Below are positions 43,429-52,018 of a DNA stretch of 64,000 nucleotides, in pieces. Within the stretch, counting starts at the first letter, position 1; each line of letters begins with the position of its first letter. The translations under genes and the position numbers were made by a program. The notes beneath the pieces are model-generated. The model was given only the letters and a program-made list of their open reading frames with translations. It did no database searches and was not told the origin of the DNA. Source of the DNA: Paenibacillus marchantiophytorum (GTDB taxonomy: Bacteria > Bacillota > Bacilli > Paenibacillales > NBRC-103111); the NCBI RefSeq assembly GCF_014640555.1, contig NZ_BMHE01000039.1:1-64000 (forward strand), given 5' to 3'.

Positions 43429-44964
43429 CTATGATTTTGAGAAAGCCCTTACAGGTCCTACGTCATCTACCGTGAGCGGTCTCATAGCTCGAACATGACT
43501 TGAATCGTATTCCTCAGCGCCAATGACTATACATTGCCCGCTTGCCGCTGCCTGCTGTGCAGCACTTGTTTCATAGATCACCGTTCCAGCTTGGCTGACA
43601 ATCAAATTGTTGTACACCTTCGTACCCACGGGTTGATAGGTTTTTCCGCCAAGAGCAAGGAAATGGGCATCAGCCCCTGGATTCACCAGCGTATTATTGA
43701 ACACCTGGACATGATACTGCCGCCAATGCCCACGCAGAAGCGCTGTTCGCTCCTCTTGCGAAAGCTCTTCCAGAACCGCAGACTTTTCCTCATCTCCACT
43801 CATCCACTTTACAGTGGGATTTAAGCTTCCATCTGCTCCTCCATCATGTGATCCGCCATCAAGTCTAATCACCTGATCCGTCAAGCCTTCCATATAGTTG
43901 TCATAAATTTTGTGATCGTTGCCATAGATGCGAAAGCCGCTCATCCCCGGCTTTTCCCCGTCACCGAAGAAGAAGTTGCCGTAAAAGCTATTGCGATTCC
44001 CGTGTCGAGCGACGAATCCCCCGTACGAATTGCGAGACGTATTGTAGCGGATGATGTTGTCGCTGCACTTCACAGAAATAATCTCATCCTCGCCATCAAA
44101 ACCGTCAAACAAATTATACTGGATCGTTACGTACCCAGGAGCTAATGAAAGACTGGATAATCCGAGCCTGATCGCCTCCAATCCGTTCGTAACACGCGGG
44201 CCGATCCCATGGAAATGATTATATTCAATCACATCATGCTGCGAGATCGTTCGTCCGCCATGCCCCTCACCATCATAAATAAGAACGGCGCCAAAGCCTC
44301 TCTTGGGCCCAATTTCATTGTAAGCGATCCGGTTGTAGCTGCTCACTCCCTCCACTCGGATATAATGGCGGTGCGTTCCATTGTCGGTGATCAGTTTAGC
44401 ATCTTCATAAGGGGTCGGACCGCTATAAACGGCTCCATTCAGATCATAGCTGCTGCCATAACGGCAGCTGCCTTCAATGCCATACAACCCCCATACTGGA
44501 CCCTTATTCGTGAGGAAACGATATGGCTGCCCGAGCTCATTCAAGGCAAACGTATTGCGAAGAATCGAAATTCGGCTAGAGCTCTGCAGTTGAATTCCTG
44601 GATGTACACCTTGCAAAATACGGTGAGATAGACCTCTATCTCTAAGCGACTGTTCGCTGGAGGTAGAGCCAATCCCACTATACATCATAAGCCCCGATAC
44701 TTCGATATAGCTTGAATCCTCTATGTGCAAATAGCTGTCACCTGAGATAATAGCCATTCCCAAGCTAGCAGCCTCAATTCGAATCGGCATGCCGTCCGAA
44801 CCCTGCTTATCCTTTACAACGAATGGGCCGCTTTGTTCATATATCCCGTTTTGCAGCTCAATGACGCTTCCTGCAACCGCTTCATCCAATGCCATCTGCA
44901 ATTCTGCAGCCGTGCTAACCTTTATGTATGTCAGTATCGGCCGTACTTCCATATGTTCCCCCAT
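43429..44964 (-). CDS. PL6-type polysaccharide lyase without signal peptide
   Basis: A 511-residue beta-helix lyase consisting of the PL6 domain alone. It is strikingly like residues 752-1260 of the SLH-anchored enzyme (KVSTAAELQMALDEA, GPFVVKDKQGSDG, HFHGIGPRVTNGLEAIRLG). Catalytic candidates are Lys299 (SVKCSDNIIRYNT) and Arg320 (ARHG). No signal peptide is present, so it probably acts in the cytoplasm on imported oligosaccharides, which is unusual for PL6. It lies 40 bp downstream of GH88 and should feed it with unsaturated ends. Confidence 0.9.
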   Translation of the reverse strand: MGEHMEVRPILTYIKVSTAAELQMALDEAVAGSVIELQNGIYEQSGPFVVKDKQGSDGMPIRIEAASLGMAIISGDSYLHIEDSSYIEVSGLMMYSGIGSTSSEQSLRDRGLSHRILQGVHPGIQLQSSSRISILRNTFALNELGQPYRFLTNKGPVWGLYGIEGSCRYGSSYDLNGAVYSGPTPYEDAKLITDNGTHRHYIRVEGVSSYNRIAYNEIGPKRGFGAVLIYDGEGHGGRTISQHDVIEYNHFHGIGPRVTNGLEAIRLGLSSLSLAPGYVTIQYNLFDGFDGEDEIISVKCSDNIIRYNTSRNSYGGFVARHGNRNSFYGNFFFGDGEKPGMSGFRIYGNDHKIYDNYMEGLTDQVIRLDGGSHDGGADGSLNPTVKWMSGDEEKSAVLEELSQEERTALLRGHWRQYHVQVFNNTLVNPGADAHFLALGGKTYQPVGTKVYNNLIVSQAGTVIYETSAAQQAAASGQCIVIGAEEYDSSHVRAMRPLTVDDVGPVRAFSKS

Positions 44965-45005
44965 ATCCTAACCCCTCCATCATTCTCTATCATTCACTTG
45001 CATGC

Positions 45006-46199
45006 TTAGAACACACGATGCTTCCAGCCTTGCAGCTTGGCAAGAGCTTCAACATAATAGTAGTCGCCATAAATCAACGATACATTCACATTCGTCTCCG
45101 CCGGTTTATGCCCCGTTCCCCCACGGAGAATGCCTTCATGCTGCGGCTCATCGAAGGCGGTATATCGCTCCGATAAGGATTTCAAGATGCGCTCAGCAGC
45201 CGAGCGGTACTTATTGGCGTCCTCCGCTTGAACGACTTCGGCAAGTTCAAGCAAACCCGACGCCGCAATGCTTGCAGCGGACGTATCTCGTGGCGCCTCG
45301 CTTGCATTCGGTACCCGGAAGTCCCACGGAGGCACCATTTCTTCTGGCAGCGAGCTAAGGAAATGATGAGCTACCTGCTGAGCTGCATGCAGGTACTTCT
45401 CCTTCTTGGTATAACGATATGTGTTTGCCATACCATATAACGCCCAAGCATTCCCCCTGGACCAGCAGGAATCCTGTCCAAAGCCTTGCCCACCCATGTG
45501 CTCCAGCAATTCCCCCGTTATCGGATCGAATACAGCAATATGACAAGTCGATCCATCGCCACGGATCATATGCTTGATAACTGTATCGGCATGAGCACAG
45601 GCGATTTGAGAAAATCGCGGGTCCTGCAGCTCTTCGGAAGCCCAGAATAAGATGGACAAGTTCATCATACAGTCGATGATGGCCCACCCAGTCATATCAC
45701 GATTCCAAGCCCTAAGAAACTGCCCAGCCAGATTGAATCGGCCTGCAAGGAAATTGGCTGCCGCAAGTCCCCTGCGTCGTCCGTCCATGTCTCCGGTCAG
45801 TTTGTACTTGAGGACAGAGGTCGGCAAATATTGGAACCCCACATCATGATGAAAATGGTTGTCTTCCAGCAGATGACGTTCCATCCGTATATCCCACTCC
45901 CAGGCAGCAAGCTTGTAGCGTTCTTCGGCGGTTAAATCATAAAGAATCCACAGCATCCCCGGCCAGAATCCGGAGATCCACTGATCCAGCTTTAAGCCAT
46001 CATATGCCCCTGACCGGGCTGAATGCGGCGCTAGTTCAATCCCTCGGCTCAGCATGACATCAACCTTGTTCTGTACTCCTTTCCACCAAAAATCGATAGA
46101 TGCTGGATCAATTATTGTTTGCTTTTCTATTATTGTTTGCTTTTCTATTATTGTTGGCTTTTCCATTGTTTGCTTTTCAATGATTGTTTGCTTTTCCAT
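45006..46199 (-). CDS. GH88 unsaturated uronyl hydrolase with repetitive N-terminus
   Basis: A 397-residue GH88 enzyme, clearly paralogous to the one at 19721-20869. Active-site aspartates are Asp119 (FHHDVGFQ) and Asp176 (IIDCMMNL). It shares SRGNAWALYGMANTY, RDTSAASIAASG and VNVSLIYGDYYYVEA. Residues 1-30 consist of E-K-x-T-I-I repeats (18-bp units) with no counterpart in the other GH88. No signal peptide. It lies between the LplC-type permease gene (19 bp upstream) and the cytoplasmic PL6 lyase gene, so import, lyase and hydrolase are encoded together. Confidence 0.92.
   Translation of the reverse strand: MEKQTIIEKQTMEKPTIIEKQTIIEKQTIIDPASIDFWWKGVQNKVDVMLSRGIELAPHSARSGAYDGLKLDQWISGFWPGMLWILYDLTAEERYKLAAWEWDIRMERHLLEDNHFHHDVGFQYLPTSVLKYKLTGDMDGRRRGLAAANFLAGRFNLAGQFLRAWNRDMTGWAIIDCMMNLSILFWASEELQDPRFSQIACAHADTVIKHMIRGDGSTCHIAVFDPITGELLEHMGGQGFGQDSCWSRGNAWALYGMANTYRYTKKEKYLHAAQQVAHHFLSSLPEEMVPPWDFRVPNASEAPRDTSAASIAASGLLELAEVVQAEDANKYRSAAERILKSLSERYTAFDEPQHEGILRGGTGHKPAETNVNVSLIYGDYYYVEALAKLQGWKHRVF
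46108..46196. repeat. 18-bp minisatellite at the start of the second GH88 gene
   Basis: About five units of ATTATTGTTTGCTTTTCT or shortened variants, encoding E-K-Q-T-I-I. The array begins right after the start codon and keeps the frame. Confidence 0.85.
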
Positions 46200-46218
46200 G
46201 AATGTGATCTTCTCCTTT

Positions 46219-47103
46219 TTATCCTTTGATAGCCCCGATTAAAGCGCCTTTCACAAAATATTTCTGCAGGAAGGGGTAGACCATAAGAATCGGCAATGTG
46301 GCCACGATAATGGTAGCATGCTTCAAGGTTTCCCCTATGATCGCCACATCCGCACCGCTGGATCCGCTCGCCATTGAGCCTGCTTCGTTCATCAGCAGAA
46401 GCTCTCTGAGTACAAGCTGCAGCGGGTACAGCGATCGGTCTTGCAAAAAGATTAGCGCGTTAAACCAAGCGTTCCAGTGACTCACCCCGTAGTAGAGCAG
46501 CATAACGGCGACAACAGGCATACAGAGAGGGAACATAATTCGAAACAGAATAACAAACTCATTGGCCCCATCTATTTTGGCCGATTCTTCCAGACTATCC
46601 GGTATCGCTTCAAATGCTGTTTTCATCAGAATAAGATTAAATGCTGAAATCGCTTGCGGAATAATTAAGGCCCACAATGTATTCGCCAAGCCCAGCCCTT
46701 TGACAGTAAAATAAAAGGGAATCATACCACCGCTGAAAAACATCGTAAAAACGATGTACAGCATGAGGGGCTTTCGATAGCCCAAGCATTTCCTCGACAA
46801 CGCATACGCGCCCAGGGACGTGAGAAAAATGTTAAGCGTTAATCCCACGACAACAATGATCATCGTGTTGATATAGCCGTTCATGATTGTTCCATTTTGG
46901 AACACAAGCTGATAGGCATGAAGATTAAACTGAAGCGGTTTCCAGAGAATTCCGCTATGCTGCATATAGAGAGTAGGATCGCTTAGAGATGCAAACAAGA
47001 CGTACACAATAGGATACACAGTAGCTACAGCGAGCAGTGACAATAACGCATAGTTTCCGATATCGAAAGTCCACTCACCGACTGATTTGCGATGCATATT
47101 CAT
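46219..47103 (-). CDS. LplC/YtcP-type ABC sugar permease
   Basis: A 294-residue permease with six helices. The EAA loop reads PDSLEESAKIDGANEFVILFRIMFPLCMP and the end is FLQKYFVKGALIGAIKG. It pairs with the LplB-type permease encoded 7 bp upstream and the binding protein at 48050-49699. Confidence 0.92.
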   Translation of the reverse strand: MNMHRKSVGEWTFDIGNYALLSLLAVATVYPIVYVLFASLSDPTLYMQHSGILWKPLQFNLHAYQLVFQNGTIMNGYINTMIIVVVGLTLNIFLTSLGAYALSRKCLGYRKPLMLYIVFTMFFSGGMIPFYFTVKGLGLANTLWALIIPQAISAFNLILMKTAFEAIPDSLEESAKIDGANEFVILFRIMFPLCMPVVAVMLLYYGVSHWNAWFNALIFLQDRSLYPLQLVLRELLLMNEAGSMASGSSGADVAIIGETLKHATIIVATLPILMVYPFLQKYFVKGALIGAIKG

Positions 47104-47110
47104 CCCCCCT

Positions 47111-48034
47111 CTACCACAGGCTGGTATCGTTCAGCTTGCGGCTCAACCAGTTGGACCCAACAACAAGGGTGAAGTTAATAGCCGAATTGAATAAACCAAC
47201 GGCCGAGCTGAAGCTGTAATTGAATTCCTGAAGCCCCACTCGATAGACATAGGAGCTAATAACATCAGCGGTATCATAGATGGTCGGATTATAAAGCAAA
47301 ATAATTTTTTCTGTCCCCACACTCAGCATCCGGCCCATCTCAAGAATCAACAAAATGACAATCGTAGGCATGATTCCTGGCAGCGTGACATGGCGCATTT
47401 GCTTCCATCGTCCTGCGCCATCGATCTTCGCAGCCTCATACTGCTCGGTATCTATGCCCGCCAATGCCGCTAAATAAATAATCGTGCCCCAACCAATATG
47501 CTGCCACACACCCGACGAGACATATATCGTACGGAAAAACTGGGATTCAAGCAGCAAGGAGAGTCTCTCCCCGCCCAAAAAAGCGATAAAATCATTGATT
47601 AATCCCCCGCTTACGGTGAATTCCTTGATCATTCCGCATACGACGACGAGTGAGACGAAATGCGGCATATAGGTAATCGTTTGGATAGATCGCTTGAAGA
47701 TCGTCTTCTTCACTTCGTTAAGCAGCAGAGCCAGGATAATCGGCGCAGGAAATCCAAAAACGAGATCATACAAGCTGATAAGAACCGTATTTTTAAGCGT
47801 GCGCCAGAAATAAATACCTTCGAAAAAGACATTAAAATGCTCGAATCCAGCCCACGGGCTTCCTATAATGCCAAGTCTTGGAGAGAAATCCTTAAAGGCA
47901 ATAATTGCGCCATACATGGGAATATAGTGAAAAAGCGAAAAGAATAAAATCACAGGAGCCAGCATGAGATAGAGCAGCTTATTTTTGCGAATGTCATTCA
48001 ACATTCCCCAACCTGGGAATGAATTTAATTTCAC
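47111..48034 (-). CDS. LplB/YteP-type ABC sugar permease
   Basis: A 307-residue permease: LYLMLAPVILFFSLFHYIPMYGAIIAFKDF, an EAA loop TEQYEAAKIDGAGRWKQMRHVTLPGI, and the branch-typical C-terminus NWLSRKLNDTSLW. It lies 15 bp after the binding-protein gene in the second importer of the region. No ATPase gene is nearby, so a shared ATPase is expected. Confidence 0.92.
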   Translation of the reverse strand: MKLNSFPGWGMLNDIRKNKLLYLMLAPVILFFSLFHYIPMYGAIIAFKDFSPRLGIIGSPWAGFEHFNVFFEGIYFWRTLKNTVLISLYDLVFGFPAPIILALLLNEVKKTIFKRSIQTITYMPHFVSLVVVCGMIKEFTVSGGLINDFIAFLGGERLSLLLESQFFRTIYVSSGVWQHIGWGTIIYLAALAGIDTEQYEAAKIDGAGRWKQMRHVTLPGIMPTIVILLILEMGRMLSVGTEKIILLYNPTIYDTADVISSYVYRVGLQEFNYSFSSAVGLFNSAINFTLVVGSNWLSRKLNDTSLW

Positions 48035-48049
48035 TGAGCTACCACCCTT

Positions 48050-49699
48050 CTATCTCTTGTTATAGCGATCAAGCGAATTCTGATAAATGACTACGGCGCG
48101 ATCAATGCCCAGCTTTTTAATTTGTTCCACATATTTGCCATAATTCTCAAGCGGTTCCTTGCCCATAATAAACTTCGCAAACATTTCTTCCTTATAATTG
48201 CTTACATCGTTAATAATTTTGCCGAGCTCTTTGCTTTCTTCTGCGGTTGGCGTAAGAAATGCTGGAATTGTATGTTTAGCCGCATCGGTATTTGACCATA
48301 CTTTGACCGCCTCATCTTGCTGAGGAAACGTATTCCAGTTTCGACGTTCATCTGCTTCATAAGGACCGTTTGGCTTTGTAAACTGAGCGACCATTTGCTG
48401 CAAGCTGTACTTCTCATTTTTCACGATCTGATCTGTATACGCAGGATTTCCGTCTTTCATGACATAGCTTTCGCCCTCGACGCCAAAATTAAACAATAGA
48501 CTGCCTTTTGTGCTGTAAGCATAATCCAGCCAGCGAACAGCCAGCTCCGGATTTTTCGTAGTTGCCGAAACTGCTTTGCTAGGACCTGGATTATACTTAA
48601 AATCTCTCTGTCCTGTAAAAGGCTTCTCTCCCTTTTGAAGGACTGGATAGGGTGAGCCTACCAAATTGAATTTCGGATCCTTCGTTTTCATGGCATCCAT
48701 CCATTTGCCCATTCCTCCGCTCAGCAAGGAAACGGTTGCGCCTGTTTGACCGCCAAGCATTTTCGTATCCAGCACTTTCCCGTCCGTCAGTGCAAAATCT
48801 TTATCAAACAAGCCTTCTGCATACCATTTACGGAACAAGGTTAGAAAGTCCTTATATTGGGGGTCGACAGGTCCATACTTGACTTTACCTGCGTCATCGA
48901 GATAGAAGCTGTTTGAAGTATGATAAGCACCGATAAAGGCATCGCGAATCTCAAAATTCCCATTGACGTAGGTCACACTAAGCGGGGCTTTTGCTCCCTT
49001 TTTGTCACGGAAGGCAATTAACGTTTTTTCCCAGTCATCAATCGTCTCAGGTAAGGGCAATTTAAGCTCATCCAACCAGTCTTTACGAATGATCGGCCCG
49101 CGGAATACAAGTCCGGATGGGTTGCGGATCATCGGAAATACGTAGTATTTGCCACTATCCGTTTTAATCATTTTGTCGAGCTCTTTGTCTTCCTGCAGCT
49201 TCTTCTTCAAGTTTGGCGCGTATTTATCAATCAAATCATTCAATTCCAGAATGACTTTATCGTTGATGGCCTTCTCAGGTCCGCCAGGGTAAGACCCCGA
49301 GCTTCGCCCCGTCCAATCGTATTCAATGACATCTGGCAGTTTCTCAGAGACAATCATGAGATTGAATTGCTCTTTCAGTTGTTGATCGTTCGGATGGATA
49401 TACTTGACGTCAACACCCGTTTCTTTGACGAGCTGCTTGCCAAAAGGAGTTTCAGCCAAGTTTTGATAAAAGGTGATGGCATTGTTATTGAGGCCTTCCC
49501 ATGATGTTAGCGTTTCCTTCGTAGTTATAGGATAGGTTGCTGTAGACTTGGTTGGATCAGCATTGGGCGTATTTACGCCGCCTTTGCCAGCGCTTCCCGT
49601 TTCCGAGCAGGCGGCAAGGACAATACTTGTTAACATGAGGATACTTAACCCCGCAGTGCCATATTTGCGATGCTTTCCTTGCGATCTTAGGCTTTCCAT
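48050..49699 (-). CDS. LplA-type sugar ABC solute-binding lipoprotein
   Basis: A 549-residue lipoprotein (VLAAC, lipidated Cys31 counted from the ATG at 49699, which has GGGGGA upstream). Features of the family are FNLMIVSEKLPDVIEYDW, ALSVTYVNG-like core strands, and the C-terminal FAKFIMGKEPLENYGKYVEQIKKLG. It heads an operon of binding protein, two permeases, GH88 and cytoplasmic PL6. The expected ligand is an unsaturated uronic-acid oligosaccharide. Confidence 0.9.
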   Translation of the reverse strand: MESLRSQGKHRKYGTAGLSILMLTSIVLAACSETGSAGKGGVNTPNADPTKSTATYPITTKETLTSWEGLNNNAITFYQNLAETPFGKQLVKETGVDVKYIHPNDQQLKEQFNLMIVSEKLPDVIEYDWTGRSSGSYPGGPEKAINDKVILELNDLIDKYAPNLKKKLQEDKELDKMIKTDSGKYYVFPMIRNPSGLVFRGPIIRKDWLDELKLPLPETIDDWEKTLIAFRDKKGAKAPLSVTYVNGNFEIRDAFIGAYHTSNSFYLDDAGKVKYGPVDPQYKDFLTLFRKWYAEGLFDKDFALTDGKVLDTKMLGGQTGATVSLLSGGMGKWMDAMKTKDPKFNLVGSPYPVLQKGEKPFTGQRDFKYNPGPSKAVSATTKNPELAVRWLDYAYSTKGSLLFNFGVEGESYVMKDGNPAYTDQIVKNEKYSLQQMVAQFTKPNGPYEADERRNWNTFPQQDEAVKVWSNTDAAKHTIPAFLTPTAEESKELGKIINDVSNYKEEMFAKFIMGKEPLENYGKYVEQIKKLGIDRAVVIYQNSLDRYNKR

Positions 49700-49773
49700 A
49701 TTGGTTCCCCCATTCAATAGTTAACGGTTTGTATGTATCATTTTGCTTAAAAGAATAGAAAAAGTATATATTC

Positions 49774-49834
49774 AAAAACGAAACCCGTACGTTAAAACCG
49801 GAAATACGAGGTTTTGAGTACGGGTTTCGTTTTT
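49774..49834. terminator. Long nested terminator hairpin after the secreted PL6 gene
   Basis: A perfect 17-bp stem, AAAAACGAAACCCGTAC (49774-49790) with GTACGGGTTTCGTTTTT (49818-49834). The 27-nt loop contains a further AAAACC/GGTTTT pairing. T runs lie on both strands, 4 bp from the lyase stop codon. Confidence 0.9.
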
Positions 49835-49837
49835 ACA

Positions 49838-51724
49838 TTATGGGCTGTCAGGCCCTACATTCGAAGCATCAAGCGGTGAACGGACAATGGAAGTAGAAGA
49901 GCTATAATATTCATCTGCCCCAATATCGTTCGTTGAACGCGTTTGACCATCCATATCCTCTGTAACGTAAGGGTAGCTGCCGACAGCGGCATTAACGGCT
50001 GCGCTTCCAGAGGTTAACTTCTGCAGACCATTTATCGTTGTGAACGAAGGCGTTATGTTAAGAATTTCCGATGATGATCTTGAACGATTATTTACTGTAC
50101 TGCCAAAGCCAATATTCCCTTCAAACACAGCGTTCGAAGTTTTCACTTCCTCATAAAGCGTCCCTGTGCTATTGCGAACGATGTTGTTGGCGATCCGACT
50201 GTCTACGGGTGCTGAGGTATAGCTTCTGCCGATGATGATGCCGAATGTGCTGTTAACGATCGTGTTGTTCGCAACTTGTGCGCGATACACTCGCCAATGC
50301 TTGCTTAAATCCCCACTGCCGTAGTTCGTGGAATTCGGTCCACCATCCCAATCTCCGCCATCCACGTTAATAGCGTCCGTAGTCAGACCTTCGAAGTAGT
50401 TATTATAAATGCGATGATCTGTGCCATAAATTCGGAACCCGCCAACTCCGGCTTTAGTTCCATTGCCCAGAAAGAAGTTGCCATAAAATTGATTGTTATT
50501 CCCATGTCTTGCCGTTATTTGTCCCTGCGAGTTGCGGATGGTATTGTACCTAATCGTGTTATTGCTGCTTTTCACCGAAATCACTTCCGGGTCCCCATCG
50601 CTGTTCTCAAATAAATTGTTTTCAACTGTCGAATTCCCGTTTAATAAGGATACACCGGATAAGCCAAGACGAATGCTCTCTTTCCCGTTGGTAATCCTCG
50701 GCGCGCTGTCATAGAAATAGTTGCGGTCAATAATCGTAAATCGCGACATATAGGTGCTTCCGTTTCCATCTACGGCGATGATAGGTCCGGGATCAGCTTT
50801 GGATCTGAATTCATTCCGATCAATCCGGTTATTGTCGCTGTTGATACCTCTGATATTCACCCAGTTGTTCGAAGCTCCGGTCTCATTCAGATTGAATACG
50901 TTGCGTGTCAAGCGGATATGGTTGGATTCATCCATTTTCACTGCATTGTTGCTTGCGCTGGTCGTAGTTGTAAATTTCAAGCCCGAAATCGTTACATAAG
51001 ACGACTGATACAGATAGAAATAGGCGCCGCCAGCCAGAATGGCTTGCCCGCGATTAACGGCTTTTATTGTAATTTCATTGCCATCCGTACCGTTAATCCC
51101 ATTAATATTGATAGGGCCTGTTTGGGAATAGGTGCCGTTCTCCAAATAAATGACCCTGCCTGGAATGGCTTGGTTAATCGCCGTCTGCAGCTGTCCTGGG
51201 GTGGAAACCGTTACTGAATCTTCAACAGGAGTTGCACCTCCATTCCCATAAATCTCTACCTCCGTATAGCTATTCCAGGCGTTCAGCGAATTGCCGTGTC
51301 CGACGATGCGCACATACCTAACAGAGGCAACATCAGTAAAATTAAAAGTTTGCAGGCCCTCGACTAAGCTGCTTGTTACATTTGCTTGAATAGTCGTAAA
51401 GGTCGTGTTGTCCGGAGAAGTCTGAATATCAAAAGTTGAAGTGCGTGTCGAACCATTCAAGAAAGCTATTTTGACATAAGCTACTGTTGCACTAGAACCT
51501 AAATCAAATTTAATCCATTCCCCATCACCGGTGGCTGACCAGCGGGTTCCAGTATTTCCATCTACCGTATTAGCAGGAACATTCCCATCACTGGAACTTG
51601 CCGTTACATTAGACCCCGAAATTGTAAATTTGGTGTCTGCAGCAGCAGCAAATCCTGGAATCAAGCTCATGAACAAGAATGCGCATAACAGTAACAGTGA
51701 AGCCTTCTTAAGTGATATCCTCAT
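49838..51724 (-). CDS. Secreted PL6-type lyase with F5/8C domain
   Basis: A 628-residue secreted lyase: signal peptide (1-29), F5/8-type C carbohydrate-binding domain (about 32-160; VDGNTGTRWSATGDGEWIKFDLG), then the PL6 beta-helix (about 170-600). Catalytic candidates are Lys385 (SVKSSNNTIRYNT) and Arg406 (ARHG). It is the most divergent of the three PL6 proteins here and is free in the medium rather than anchored. It has its own terminator and is read separately from the binding-protein operon. It should release oligosaccharides for the importers. Confidence 0.9.
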   Translation of the reverse strand: MRISLKKASLLLLCAFLFMSLIPGFAAAADTKFTISGSNVTASSSDGNVPANTVDGNTGTRWSATGDGEWIKFDLGSSATVAYVKIAFLNGSTRTSTFDIQTSPDNTTFTTIQANVTSSLVEGLQTFNFTDVASVRYVRIVGHGNSLNAWNSYTEVEIYGNGGATPVEDSVTVSTPGQLQTAINQAIPGRVIYLENGTYSQTGPININGINGTDGNEITIKAVNRGQAILAGGAYFYLYQSSYVTISGLKFTTTTSASNNAVKMDESNHIRLTRNVFNLNETGASNNWVNIRGINSDNNRIDRNEFRSKADPGPIIAVDGNGSTYMSRFTIIDRNYFYDSAPRITNGKESIRLGLSGVSLLNGNSTVENNLFENSDGDPEVISVKSSNNTIRYNTIRNSQGQITARHGNNNQFYGNFFLGNGTKAGVGGFRIYGTDHRIYNNYFEGLTTDAINVDGGDWDGGPNSTNYGSGDLSKHWRVYRAQVANNTIVNSTFGIIIGRSYTSAPVDSRIANNIVRNSTGTLYEEVKTSNAVFEGNIGFGSTVNNRSRSSSEILNITPSFTTINGLQKLTSGSAAVNAAVGSYPYVTEDMDGQTRSTNDIGADEYYSSSTSIVRSPLDASNVGPDSP

Positions 51725-52018
51725 ATAACTAACACCTTCCTTTTCATCTAATCTGATTGATTACCGCGACATGAAAGTGCTTACAAAAATCTTGTCTTGC
51801 AAAGTGTTGCTGAACACCACATCCTTTCCTCATTTTCCAGTTTATCTCGTGTTACCTCGTTATTGAACCTCATTTGGCTTCATTTGTTTATAGGCAAAAA
51901 CAAGTATGATACGTAAAAAGCAAACTGAATCGTTTGTTTTTTGTAAACATGTAAGTGAAATAATAAAAATATCACCGCTGAACGAAAAAAAGAGCCCCTT
52001 TCGGACTCTTTACCAAAG
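51725..52018. other. Regulatory gap with one terminator
   Basis: Upstream region of the secreted PL6 gene. AAGGAAGGTGTT precedes its ATG. The left end of the neighbouring AraC gene is closed by a hairpin at 51990-52010 (AGAGTCC/GGGGCTCT on the minus strand, followed by TTTTTTTCG). No gene or further structure was recognised. Confidence 0.5.
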
